Part shown: piece by piece, positions 1 through 8,339 of the stretch
Numbering within the stretch: the stretch's first letter is position 1
How the letters are laid out: each line of letters opens with the position of its first letter
Origin: an uncultured Spartobacteria bacterium
Lineage (GTDB): Bacteria; Verrucomicrobiota; Verrucomicrobiia; Chthoniobacterales; JAATET01
Length of the DNA: 64,000 bases
Assembly: GCA_937901895.1 (NCBI GenBank)
Contig: CALGTD010000137.1
Location: 62,001 to 126,000, forward strand
Direction of reading: 5' to 3'
Position numbers and translations under genes: made by a program
Notes under the pieces: generated by a model
Told to the model about the DNA's origin: nothing
The model's database searches: none
What the model saw: only the letters and a program-made list of their open reading frames with translations

Positions 1-90
1 CGTGAGGCGGGTGCTGTTGACGAACGCCGCTGCGAGGAGGAGAACGAGCGCCAGGGGGACGCCGTAGACGAAGAGGCGAATGGTCCGCAT
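1..90 (-). CDS. N-terminus of an unidentified membrane or secreted protein (partial)
   Basis: Only the first 30 codons lie in the window; the gene continues past its left edge. The start is an ATG followed by Arg-Thr-Ile-Arg and then about 16 mostly hydrophobic residues (Leu-, Val- and Ala-rich), ending in Phe-Val-Asn-Ser-Thr. This looks like a signal peptide or an N-terminal membrane anchor. The gene is divergent from tig, with about 143 bases between them. Nothing more can be said about its function. Confidence 0.5.
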   Translation of the reverse strand, partial: MRTIRLFVYGVPLALVLLLAAAFVNSTRLT

Positions 91-233
91 CTCAGGCGGC
101 TGGGAGTTGGCTTGTGTGTGTCATGCCGGCATTCGACGGGCTTTTAGTGACATGAATCGGCGGCTTCATCAAGCGAACTGCGGTTCGCGGTTGTGACATA
201 CGGGGGCGTGTGCTTCACTGGCGGGCTCGAATC

Positions 234-1562
234 ATGAATGTCGTCGTTGAAAACAAGCCGAACTGCATTGCCACGCTCCATGTGGAGCTCGAGCCGGAGC
301 GCGTCGAGCGCGAGTGGCAGGCGGTCGCGAAGCAATTTCAGAAGATGGCCCGGGTGCCGGGATACCGTCCGGGCAAGGCGCCGCAGGCGTTGATCGACCG
401 GAAGTTTGGCGCGGATATCCGCGAGGAAACCACGAACAAGCTCCTGCGCCAGGCGATGAACGAGGCCATCGAGCAGAAGAACCTGCGCGTGCTGACCGTG
501 TCGAAGGTGGAGGGCGTGGAGATCGCGCCCGACAAGTCCATGCGTTTCACGGCCACCGTGGTGACGTCTCCGGAGTTCGAACTGCCGGACTATTCCAACA
601 TCGAGCTCGAACTCGCGAAGCGCGAAGTGGCGGACAAGGACGTTGAGGACGCACTTGGCCGCATCGCCGAACAGCATGCGGAGTTCGAGACGGTCGAGGA
701 TCGTCCGCTCGCGATGGAGGATTTTGCGGTGCTCAGCTATGCGGCATCGCTTGACGGGAAGCCGCTCGCCGAGGCGGTGGAAAAGTGCCCGCCGTTGCTG
801 GCCGGCAAGCCGAACTGGTGGATCCGCCTCGCTCCGGACACGCTTGCACCGGGGTTCTGTGAGGCGATGGTCGGAATGAAGCCCGAGGAAACCCGCGAGT
901 TCACGCTCGACATCCCGGAGGACTTTCCGTTTGAGCCGGTGCGCGGGAAGAAGCTCACGTATACGGCGACGTTGCACGAGATCCGCACCCGCAAACTGCC
1001 GCCGCTCGATGACGAGCTGGCGAACAAGATCGATCCCGGCAAGACGATGGCGGAGGTTCGCGAGCGTCTGCGTGTCGAACTGCAGAAATACGCCGAAAAC
1101 GAATTTGAGAACGCCAAGCGCAACGGCGCGGTGCAGAAGCTGCTCGCGGCCGTGACGTGCGATCTTCCCGATCACCTCGTGAACAACGAGATGTCCGGCA
1201 TCCTCCGCGAGATCGTTCAGGAGAATCAGGGACGCGGCGTGAGCGACGAGGAACTGCGTGCCCACGAGGACGAAATCATGGGCGCCGCGAAGCAGAGTGC
1301 GACCGAGCGCGTCCGGTCCACGTTCCTGCTGCTGCGCATCGCCGAGAAGGAGAAGATCGAGGTGACCGAACAGGACATGGCCTTCCACGTCACCCGGCTC
1401 GCGGCGCACTACCAGATTCCGGTGCAGAAGTTCGTGAAGGATCTGCGAAAGCGAAATGCGTTTGGTCAGATCCGTGAGCAGATCCTCGCGGGCAAGGCTC
1501 TTGATTTCATCGCATCGAATGTTACGCTGCGCGAGCCTGCAGCGAAGCCCGCCGCGGCATAA
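234..1562 (+). CDS. tig: Trigger factor, ribosome-associated chaperone
   Basis: Ribosome-bound chaperone that shields nascent chains. The 442-residue protein has the family layout: N-terminal ribosome-binding domain (about 1-115, with the basic ARVPGYRPGKAP segment that includes the ribosome-docking loop), a central FKBP-like domain (about 150-245) and a helical C-terminal arm. The central domain lacks the usual glycine-rich FKBP core, so isomerase activity may be weak or absent. An in-frame ATG lies 8 codons upstream, but the chosen start gives the usual N-terminus (MNVVVENKPN). It is followed 3 bases later by clpP and then clpX, the common tig-clpP-clpX order, which suggests one transcription unit for protein folding and turnover. 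Confidence 0.95.
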   Translation: MNVVVENKPNCIATLHVELEPERVEREWQAVAKQFQKMARVPGYRPGKAPQALIDRKFGADIREETTNKLLRQAMNEAIEQKNLRVLTVSKVEGVEIAPDKSMRFTATVVTSPEFELPDYSNIELELAKREVADKDVEDALGRIAEQHAEFETVEDRPLAMEDFAVLSYAASLDGKPLAEAVEKCPPLLAGKPNWWIRLAPDTLAPGFCEAMVGMKPEETREFTLDIPEDFPFEPVRGKKLTYTATLHEIRTRKLPPLDDELANKIDPGKTMAEVRERLRVELQKYAENEFENAKRNGAVQKLLAAVTCDLPDHLVNNEMSGILREIVQENQGRGVSDEELRAHEDEIMGAAKQSATERVRSTFLLLRIAEKEKIEVTEQDMAFHVTRLAAHYQIPVQKFVKDLRKRNAFGQIREQILAGKALDFIASNVTLREPAAKPAAA

Positions 1563-1565
1563 CTC

Positions 1566-2204
1566 ATGACACAGCCAAATTCCATGCTGGTTCCAATCGT
1601 TGTTGAGCAAACCGGGCGCGGCGAGCGCAGTTACGACATCTACTCGCGCCTCCTCAAGGATCGCATCATCTTCATCGGCACGCCGATCGACGATCATGTC
1701 GCGAATCTGGTGATCGCGCAGATGCTGTTCCTGCAGATGGAGGATCCGAAGAAGGACATCAACATCTACATCAACTCGCCGGGCGGATCCGTCACGGCAG
1801 GCCTCGCGATCTACGACACGATGCAGTTTGTGACGTGCGACGTGACGACCTATTGCATGGGCATCGCGGCGAGCATGGGCGCGGTGCTGCTTTGCGCGGG
1901 AGCGAAGGGCAAGCGCTACGCACTGCCAAACTCCGACATCATGATCCATCAGGTCTCCGGCGGTGCGCAGGGCCAGGCCAGCGATGTCGAGCGGCAGGTC
2001 GAGTTCATGTTCAAGCTCAAGAAGCGGCTGAACAGGATCATTTCCCAACACACCGGCAAATCGGTCGAGCAGGTCGAGCGCGACGCCGATCGCGATTACT
2101 ACATGACCGCGGAGGAGGCGAAGGCCTACGGCCTCGTCGACGAGGTTGTGGAATCGCGCAAGGAAGTGAAAGTCGCGCTGGGCGAAAACGACGCCTCGAA
2201 GTAG
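1566..2204 (+). CDS. clpP: ATP-dependent Clp protease, proteolytic subunit ClpP
   Basis: Serine peptidase that forms the tetradecameric degradation chamber of ClpXP. The 212-residue length is typical. The catalytic triad can be placed by family spacing: Ser103 in GIAASMGA, His128 in MIHQVSGG and Asp177 in DADRDYYM. The oxyanion-loop segment NSPGGSVTAG is present. A short N-terminal propeptide is possible before the IVVEQT segment. It lies between tig (3-base gap) and clpX (9-base gap), so it probably shares their transcript and works with the ClpX encoded next. Confidence 0.98.
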   Translation: MTQPNSMLVPIVVEQTGRGERSYDIYSRLLKDRIIFIGTPIDDHVANLVIAQMLFLQMEDPKKDINIYINSPGGSVTAGLAIYDTMQFVTCDVTTYCMGIAASMGAVLLCAGAKGKRYALPNSDIMIHQVSGGAQGQASDVERQVEFMFKLKKRLNRIISQHTGKSVEQVERDADRDYYMTAEEAKAYGLVDEVVESRKEVKVALGENDASK

Positions 2205-2213
2205 AGTCTCTTC

Positions 2214-3482
2214 ATGGCCCGGCCCTCCAATTTGACGATGTGCTCTTTCTGCGGAAAGAGCCACGCGGAGGTGCGCAAACTCATCGCCGGCCCGGGGGTC
2301 TACATCTGCGACAGCTGCATCACGGTCTGCAAGGGCATCCTCGACAAGGAAATCGGCGAGGATGCGCGCCGCCAGGACATTCCGATCCGGATGCTCAAGC
2401 CGGCGGAGATCAAGCGCGAGCTTGATCAGCACGTCATCGGTCAGGACATCGCGAAGAAGGTCCTCTCCGTCGCCGTGCACAATCACTACAAGCGGATCAC
2501 GCAGGATGTCTCCCCGGACGCGCTGCGTCTCGATGCGCTGGCGGATGTCGAAATCGAGAAGAGCAACATCCTGCTCGTCGGCCCCACCGGGTCGGGCAAG
2601 ACGCTGCTCGCGCGAACCCTCGCGAAGATTCTCGACGTGCCTTTCTGCATCGCGGACGCAACGACGATCACAGAGGCCGGCTACGTCGGCGAAGATGTGG
2701 AGAACATTGTCCTGCGTCTGCTGCAGAATGCCGACTACGATGTCAAACGTGCCGAGGTCGGTATTGTCTACATCGACGAGATCGACAAGATCGGGCGCAA
2801 GACGGAAAACGTGAGCATCACGCGGGATGTTTCCGGCGAGGGAGTGCAGCAGGCGCTGTTGAAGATTCTCGAGGGCACCGTCTGCAATGTTCCGCCGCAG
2901 GGCGGTCGCAAACACCCGCAGCAGGAATACATCCAGGTCAATACGAGCAAGGTGCTCTTCATCTGCGGTGGCGCGTTTGTCGGCCTCGACAAGATCGTCC
3001 AGCGCCGCCTCGGCGGCAGGGCCATGGGATTCCATGTGCGGGAGGGAGCGGATACGGCGGACCAGGCACGCGATCTCGTGCGTGCGGTGGAGCCGGAGGA
3101 TCTGCTTGGCTTCGGGTTGATTCCGGAGTTCATCGGCCGGCTTCCGGTGGTGACCACCCTCGATCCGCTCACGGAGGACGAACTGATGGCGATCCTCACC
3201 GAGCCCCGCAACGCGATGGTGAAGCAATACGCGAAACTCATGGCAATGGATGGCATCGGCCTCACGGTCACGAAGGACGCGTTGCGTGCGCTTGCTGCGG
3301 AGGCCGTGAAGAAGGGCACCGGTGCGCGTGCGCTCCGTGCGATGATGGAGCGGATCATGCTCGACATCATGTTCGAGGCTCCGGGACGCGACGATATCGC
3401 CGAAGTGACGGTGAACCGGGCGGTCGTCGAGGGACGGAAGTCGCCGTTGATCCGGCGCAAGCAGGACAAGAACGCTGCGTGA
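2214..3482 (+). CDS. clpX: ATP-dependent Clp protease, ATP-binding subunit ClpX
   Basis: AAA+ unfoldase that recognises tagged substrates and feeds them into ClpP. The 422-residue protein has an N-terminal C4 zinc-binding domain (Cys10, Cys13, Cys32, Cys35), Walker A GPTGSGKT at 123-130, Walker B with Asp188-Glu189 in YIDEIDK, and a C-terminal AAA+ lid domain with GTGARALR near 370. It is the third gene of the tig-clpP-clpX cluster. All family hallmarks are present and nothing is unusual. Confidence 0.98.
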   Translation: MARPSNLTMCSFCGKSHAEVRKLIAGPGVYICDSCITVCKGILDKEIGEDARRQDIPIRMLKPAEIKRELDQHVIGQDIAKKVLSVAVHNHYKRITQDVSPDALRLDALADVEIEKSNILLVGPTGSGKTLLARTLAKILDVPFCIADATTITEAGYVGEDVENIVLRLLQNADYDVKRAEVGIVYIDEIDKIGRKTENVSITRDVSGEGVQQALLKILEGTVCNVPPQGGRKHPQQEYIQVNTSKVLFICGGAFVGLDKIVQRRLGGRAMGFHVREGADTADQARDLVRAVEPEDLLGFGLIPEFIGRLPVVTTLDPLTEDELMAILTEPRNAMVKQYAKLMAMDGIGLTVTKDALRALAAEAVKKGTGARALRAMMERIMLDIMFEAPGRDDIAEVTVNRAVVEGRKSPLIRRKQDKNAA

Positions 3483-3528
3483 GCGCGCGGCGGAGAATCG
3501 CCAATCGGATTTCCGTCGAGAGCTGAGG

Positions 3529-4743
3529 ATGGGAGGCTTCGCTTACCTGTTCGAACGATTCCCCTCGTTCACGCAGACATTTTGTTTTCGCGAGGTGCTC
3601 GAAATGCGGAGACAGGGGGTGATTGCTCCGGTGTTCTCCATTCGCACCCCGCGGGATGAACCCGAGCAGAATTTTCCACCCGAGTTGTCGGGACTGACGA
3701 CGTATCTGCCGGAATCATTCGATGGGATTCTTGCGAACGATGCCGGCTTTCGACGGCGTGCGCGGAGGGCACTTGGCGAGTTGCGCAATCTGTGGGGTGG
3801 TGAATCCGAGAAGCGTCGTATTTATGAGGCTCTCTGGCTGCTGCCGAGATTGCGCGAGACGGGGGTCGGCCATGTGCACGTTCATTTTGCAGGCACCGCC
3901 GCCCGCACGGCATTCTGGCTGAAGCGGCTTGGGGGAATCCGTTTCAGCGTCACGGCGCACGCGAACGACATCTTCTGCGACGAGCCTCGGGATCGACTGG
4001 AAATGATGCTCGATGCCGCGGAACGCGTGGTGACGGTGAGCGATTTCAGCGCGCGATGGCTGCGGGAGGAATTGCCGCCGCAAGCGGGAAAGGTCCGCCG
4101 CGTCTACAATGGAATCGCAATCGACCGCTTCCGGCGGGGCGATGTGCGGGCAGGGAGCCCGGGGATCGTCGGTGTCGGACGGTATATCGAGAAGAAGGGG
4201 TTCGCGGATTTGATCTCCGCCTGTGCGATGCTCCCGGACATCGAATTTTGCTGCCGGATCATCGGCGAAGGTCCGTTGAGGGATGATCTGATCGCGAAGG
4301 CGTCCTCGGATCCGCGGGTCGCGATCACAGGACCGTTGTCCGAGAGCGCGATCGTCGACGAACTTGCTGCAGCGACGGTCTTCGCGTTGCCGTGCGTGGA
4401 TTCCGCGGATGGAGGAAAGGACAACCTCCCGACGGTGATCATGGAAGCGATGGCGGCCGCTCTTCCGGTTGTCTCGACGCGCCTCGCGGGAATTCCGGAA
4501 ATGGTCATCGATGGCGAGACGGGGTTCCTGGTCGAACCTGGTGATGTGGCGGGCCTTGCCGCACGATTGCGCGAGTTGTTGGTCGACCCGGCGCGTGCGC
4601 GCGCGATGGGCGAGGCTGGCTTCGCCCGGTGCCGTGAGCTGTTTGCCACGGAGCGGACGACCGGGGAGTTGCGGGGTGTTCTCGGTGAATGTGGCGCATT
4701 TGACGTTGCGGAGAAGGGATGGTTCAAACGGTTGTTCGGATGA
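3529..4743 (+). CDS. GT4-family glycosyltransferase
   Basis: Predicted retaining glycosyltransferase with the GT-B fold (404 residues). The N-terminal half starts FAYLFERFPSFTQTF, a pattern seen in GT4 enzymes of exopolysaccharide pathways. The C-terminal nucleotide-sugar half contains VGRYIEKKGF (about 216-225), an IIGEGPLRDDL segment, and the E-x7-E-type motif in PTVIMEAMAAALPVVSTR. The donor and acceptor cannot be read from sequence. It overlaps the start of trmB by the ATGA tetranucleotide, so the two are probably co-translated. A second GT4 gene lies on the other side of trmB on the opposite strand, pointing to a small surface-polysaccharide locus. Confidence 0.85.
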   Translation: MGGFAYLFERFPSFTQTFCFREVLEMRRQGVIAPVFSIRTPRDEPEQNFPPELSGLTTYLPESFDGILANDAGFRRRARRALGELRNLWGGESEKRRIYEALWLLPRLRETGVGHVHVHFAGTAARTAFWLKRLGGIRFSVTAHANDIFCDEPRDRLEMMLDAAERVVTVSDFSARWLREELPPQAGKVRRVYNGIAIDRFRRGDVRAGSPGIVGVGRYIEKKGFADLISACAMLPDIEFCCRIIGEGPLRDDLIAKASSDPRVAITGPLSESAIVDELAAATVFALPCVDSADGGKDNLPTVIMEAMAAALPVVSTRLAGIPEMVIDGETGFLVEPGDVAGLAARLRELLVDPARARAMGEAGFARCRELFATERTTGELRGVLGECGAFDVAEKGWFKRLFG

Positions 4744-5309
4744 GCAGTGACGAGTTGGTTGATCTTCCCGCGGAGTGGCTTTCGCAGTCCGGCCCCGTGG
4801 AGATCGATCTCGGCTGCCACAAGGGGACGTTCCTCGTGGCAATGGCCCAGGCGGAGCCGGGGGTGCGTTTTCTTGGAATAGAACGGCAGTCTTCCCGTGT
4901 GGAGAAGTGTCTGTCGAAGATTTCGCGACTTGGGCTTTCCAACGCGTGGGCAATCCGCCGCGAAGGCCTTGGAGGCTTGCGATTGCCGGGGCTGCGAACG
5001 ATTCACGTGTCCTTTCCGGATCCATGGCCGAAGCGCCGACATTGGGACCGGCGTCTGGTGAACGCGGCCTTTTTGAAAGAGGTGTGGGAGGCGTTGGAAC
5101 CGGGTGGAACCCTGCGGTTGATGACCGACGACGGGCCGTATTTCCTCGCGATGCAGGATGCGCTGGCGCGATTCGACGGGTTTCAGGAAACCGCCTGGGA
5201 CGACGGGCGGGAGTATCCGAAGACGGAATTTCAGAAGCGCTTCGAGGCGGAATCCAAACCGATCTATCGTGTGGCGCTGGCGCGATGCGATTCGAGAAGT
5301 TCGGAATAG
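4740..5309 (+). CDS. trmB: tRNA (guanine-N7-)-methyltransferase
   Basis: Makes m7G at position 46 of tRNA using S-adenosylmethionine. The 189-residue protein shows the SAM-binding motif EIDLGCHKGTF near the N-terminus and the family signature FPDPWPKRRHWDRRLV in the middle, then LEPGGTLRLMTDD. An ATG 7 codons upstream is in frame, but the one overlapping the previous stop as ATGA is preferred. It is somewhat shorter at the N-terminus than many TrmB proteins. Its last 46 bases overlap the 3' end of the convergent glycosyltransferase gene. Confidence 0.93.
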   Translation: MSSDELVDLPAEWLSQSGPVEIDLGCHKGTFLVAMAQAEPGVRFLGIERQSSRVEKCLSKISRLGLSNAWAIRREGLGGLRLPGLRTIHVSFPDPWPKRRHWDRRLVNAAFLKEVWEALEPGGTLRLMTDDGPYFLAMQDALARFDGFQETAWDDGREYPKTEFQKRFEAESKPIYRVALARCDSRSSE

Positions 5310-6427
5310 AAGCCTTCGAGCGCGCGGATCGCACGGCGTTGTTCGAACTTTACCCTCACCGCTTCCGAACCCGCACGCCCCATGGCCGCAGCGCGAGCGG
5401 GGTTCGCTGCAAGGGTGAGGAGCGCGTCATGAAGAGCCTGCCAGTCGCCCTCGGGAACGAGGATGCCGGCCACGTCATTTTCGACGGCTTCCGGAATGCC
5501 GCCATGCATTGTGGCCGCGACCGGGAGGCCGGTGGCCATGGCTTCAAGCATCGCATTCGGCACGCCTTCCTGGTCCTGCCCGCTGGTGGTGCGGCTGGGG
5601 TGGAGAAAGACGTGACTTTGTTCATAGAGTTCGCGGAGCTCCGACTGGTTTTGGAACCCGGTGAAACGGACGGCTCCAGTGATGCGCAGTTCGGACGCCA
5701 ATGCTTCCAGTCCGCTGCGAAGCGGGCCATCTCCTGCAATCGTGAAGGTCGCGGCGGGATGAGTTTGATGAAACGCCGCGAAGGCCCGGAGCGAGTCGGT
5801 GATGCCTTTTTTCTCGATGAGGCGGGAGGCCTGGACGAATCGCCAGGCTCCGTCCGCAGGAGGGCGGCGTTCGACGAAAGGGAAGTCGTCCAGCGGGATC
5901 CCGGTGCGATTGATTCGAATCTTCGATGGATCGCAACCGAGCGCCTCCAGTCGTGCAGCGAGGGATTCGCTGCGCGCCAGCACCATCGGCAGGGTGCGGA
6001 GAAGGTCGCGCATTCGCGCGTCGTAGCCCGGTTCGTGAGCGCGGGGCATGATGTCCATTCCGTGGAACGACACGATCGACGGTCCCTGCCAGTGACGGAT
6101 AAATGGAAGCAGATGAACGCCCGTGTGCCCGAAATAGACGTGAAGCAGATCCGCGCGTCGGGACGAAAGCACGCCGGCGAGCTGGTCGAACTCCCCACGA
6201 TAGAATACGGGTTCCATCCGCCGGATGTATTTTTTGTGAAAACGGGCGAGGAAGTTGATGCGCGGACGGGGGAGGACGACCACCTCTTCAAACGGGAAGC
6301 GGTCGGCGTTTGCCCGGTCCTTGGTCAGGATAAAGGTCGAAAACTCGCGAAGCCCGGTAACCTGCCGGTAGATATGGAGCATCTCCGGTTTGAGAAATGT
6401 GGTGCAGTAGCTCGCGACGACGGGCAT
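5264..6427 (-). CDS. GT4-family glycosyltransferase
   Basis: Predicted GT-B retaining glycosyltransferase (387 residues from the MPVVASYC start; ATGs 5 and 36 codons upstream are alternatives). Motifs include HVYFGHTGVH and SFHGMDI in the acceptor half, and ASRLIEKKG, TIAGDGPLR and GVPNAMLEAMATGLPV in the donor half; the last holds the conserved glutamates. Substrates are unknown. The HVYFGHTG and SFHGMD pattern is typical of colanic-acid or exopolysaccharide GT4 enzymes (inference from the family). It is convergent with trmB, overlapping by 46 bases, and divergent from the ECF sigma gene, with a 113-base gap that probably holds both promoters. Confidence 0.85.
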   Translation of the reverse strand: MPVVASYCTTFLKPEMLHIYRQVTGLREFSTFILTKDRANADRFPFEEVVVLPRPRINFLARFHKKYIRRMEPVFYRGEFDQLAGVLSSRRADLLHVYFGHTGVHLLPFIRHWQGPSIVSFHGMDIMPRAHEPGYDARMRDLLRTLPMVLARSESLAARLEALGCDPSKIRINRTGIPLDDFPFVERRPPADGAWRFVQASRLIEKKGITDSLRAFAAFHQTHPAATFTIAGDGPLRSGLEALASELRITGAVRFTGFQNQSELRELYEQSHVFLHPSRTTSGQDQEGVPNAMLEAMATGLPVAATMHGGIPEAVENDVAGILVPEGDWQALHDALLTLAANPARAAAMGRAGSEAVRVKFEQRRAIRALEGFYSELLESHRASATR

Positions 6428-6540
6428 GGAACTGCGGACCATACAGGGCCGGGCCGGAGTGCGAAAGTTTCGAGTCGCCGGAGCGGGAATCGCGCTCAAT
6501 TCGGATGGCTCCGGAGGCGCGCTCACAGTATGCATGCACG

Positions 6541-7110
6541 ATGAAGGAGTTGCCGGACCTGGAGCTGATGTCGCGAGTGAGCGCCGGCGACTCCGAGGCC
6601 TTCGAGGTTCTGGTGATGCGACACCAGAACAGGGTCGTGGGCACGATCGCGAAGATGCTTGGCTCCCCCGAGGAGGCGGAGGATCTGGCGCAGCAGGTTT
6701 TCGTGAGGGTGTGGAAAAGCGCGGCTCGATGGAAGGCGACGGCGCAGTTCACGACGTGGTTGCTGACGATCACCCGGAATCTGGTCTTCAACGAGATTCG
6801 CCGTCGTGGCCGCGCCAGACTCGTGTCGATCGACGAGGAAAATGAGCACGGTCCGCGCGAAATGCCCGATGACCGGATCATGACGCCGTCCGAAGAGATC
6901 GATGTTGCCGAATTGCAGGCAAAGATCGACGAGGCGATTCAGGCGCTGCCAGAACAGGCGCGAATGGCGGTAATCCTGCGCCGCTACGAGGAAATGCCCT
7001 ACGAGGAAATTGCGGTGGTTCTGGATACCACCGTGCCGGCCGTCAAGAGCATGCTTTTTCGCGCGCGAACGGGGTGGCGCGCGCGTCTGGCTGGGTATTT
7101 GAAGGAGTAA
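6541..7110 (+). CDS. RNA polymerase sigma factor, ECF subfamily
   Basis: Group 4 sigma factor of 189 residues. Region 2 is seen in GDSEAFEVLVMRHQNRV through AEDLAQQVFVRVWK and FTTWLLTITRN. Region 4 is seen in LPEQARMAVILRRYEEMPY followed by the helix-turn-helix EIAVVLDTTVPAVKSMLFRA. The start is the ATG directly before KELPDLELM. No anti-sigma gene with a zinc-binding HxxxCxxC motif follows: the next gene is a NUDIX protein. The controlling signal and target genes are therefore unknown. Confidence 0.92.
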   Translation: MKELPDLELMSRVSAGDSEAFEVLVMRHQNRVVGTIAKMLGSPEEAEDLAQQVFVRVWKSAARWKATAQFTTWLLTITRNLVFNEIRRRGRARLVSIDEENEHGPREMPDDRIMTPSEEIDVAELQAKIDEAIQALPEQARMAVILRRYEEMPYEEIAVVLDTTVPAVKSMLFRARTGWRARLAGYLKE

Positions 7111-7192
7111 GAGAGAGTTTTGTTGTCCCTCCGGGCGGGGCGATTTTTGAACTTTGGAGAACCGATGTTCGCGGCTTAGACTGCGCGGCTCT

Positions 7193-7810
7193 ATGCCCGA
7201 AGAACAGATCCTCGTCGTCCGTCGCAGTTTATTCGATCAGCTCGGGAGTTTTCAGGGGTTCTGCGCGGAACCGGAGAAGTATCTGCCAGCCTTTCTCAAA
7301 CGGGAAAACAACTTCTTCGTGCCGCGATCGGCGGCGGAGGAGGATCCCTCGCTCAAGCAGATCATCCCTTACGCGGTGCTCACCCACGGTGGGCGGATTC
7401 TGCGATACGTGCGTGGCGGAAAGTCCGGGGAGAAGCGTCTGGTGGCAAAGGCGTCGATTGGAATCGGTGGCCACATGAACCACGAAGATGAGGGGCTTTT
7501 CGCGTTTGACGCGGACGCCTACCGGGTCGCCGTGGAGCGTGAAATCGCGGAGGAACTCCGACTCACCGGTGGATTCACGGACCGCGTGGTGGGGTTGATC
7601 AATGACGACTCAAACGATGTCGGCAGGGTTCACCTTGGCGTGGTGCATCTGGTGGAGCTGGAGTCGCCCGAGGTGAAACCCGGAGAGGCCGCAATCACAA
7701 AACTCGAGTGGATGACCCCCGCAGAACTGATCGCCGAGCGGGAACTCCTGGAGACGTGGTCCCAGATCGTCGTCGATCAATGGGCGGCGATTTCGCCTAC
7801 CAATTCGTGA
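7193..7810 (+). CDS. NUDIX-domain protein, predicted phosphohydrolase
   Basis: 205-residue protein. A NUDIX-like core is visible around AVEREIAEELRL, which matches the REUxEE heart of the NUDIX box; the preceding glycine, in GIGGHMNHEDEG, is separated by a longer insert than in the classical 23-residue box. NUDIX proteins usually cleave nucleoside diphosphates linked to another group, but no substrate can be assigned. The N-terminal 90 residues (EQILVVRRSLFDQLG onward) resemble a family in which the NUDIX fold is preceded by a conserved extension. The last 14 bases overlap the end of the convergent pseudopilin gene. Confidence 0.75.
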   Translation: MPEEQILVVRRSLFDQLGSFQGFCAEPEKYLPAFLKRENNFFVPRSAAEEDPSLKQIIPYAVLTHGGRILRYVRGGKSGEKRLVAKASIGIGGHMNHEDEGLFAFDADAYRVAVEREIAEELRLTGGFTDRVVGLINDDSNDVGRVHLGVVHLVELESPEVKPGEAAITKLEWMTPAELIAERELLETWSQIVVDQWAAISPTNS

Positions 7811-8324
7811 TCCACTTTTCCGGCTTGCTGGCGTTCCGGGTGGGACCGTCCTTCCCGTAGGACCAGATGTCCGGGGAGACGGGCCCGTTGTGCTGCTTGC
7901 CGGTCACTTTGTTGGTGGACTCGCCGGGTTGGTAGAAATACCGGTAGGGCTGGCCGAACGGGTCAATCAGACGATTGCGGTTGTAGTAGGCGCTGTCTGA
8001 CGGGCTCTTGTATTCGAACGCCCGCATCTGCTCGATGTAGATTTTGCCGTCCTTCGGATGGAGGGCCTGAAGCAGATCCCGGGTCGAATCGGTTCCTCCA
8101 TTGCCCTCCGGGAAGTCTCCGTTGTCGATTTTGTAGAGCTCGAGGGCGCTTTCGATCGCGGCGATTTCGGCCTGGGCGCGGGAGCGTCCCGCCTTCTCCT
8201 GGACAAAACCGGAGGTTGCCAGGATGAGCGAAGCCAGGATTGCAATGATTGCGATGACCGTAAGCAACTCGATCAACGTGAACGCGCCGGAGCGCATTCG
8301 CGGGAGACGGGGGAGTGATTTCAT
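7797..8324 (-). CDS. Type II secretion/type IV pilus pseudopilin (GspG-like)
   Basis: Prepilin-like protein of 175 residues. A short basic leader ends at Gly before FTLIELLTVIAIIAILASLI, the classic class III signal cleaved and N-methylated by prepilin peptidase. The helix continues into a GspG-type globular part with YKIDNGDFPEG and DPFGQPYRYFY, the latter typical of the major pseudopilin C-terminal region. A Shine-Dalgarno-like AAGGGAG precedes the ATG. It lies 15 bases after the GspF-like gene in the same direction, so the pair is probably one operon. No ATPase or secretin gene is in this window. Confidence 0.88.
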   Translation of the reverse strand: MKSLPRLPRMRSGAFTLIELLTVIAIIAILASLILATSGFVQEKAGRSRAQAEIAAIESALELYKIDNGDFPEGNGGTDSTRDLLQALHPKDGKIYIEQMRAFEYKSPSDSAYYNRNRLIDPFGQPYRYFYQPGESTNKVTGKQHNGPVSPDIWSYGKDGPTRNASKPEKWITNW

Positions 8325-8339
8325 TGGAACAATCTCCCT

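Noticed and set aside
144..3227. 1027-codon open frame on the minus strand opposite tig, clpP and clpX
   Set aside because: High-GC antisense shadow: composition is Arg/His/Leu/Asp-rich with no motif, and the plus strand holds three certain genes.
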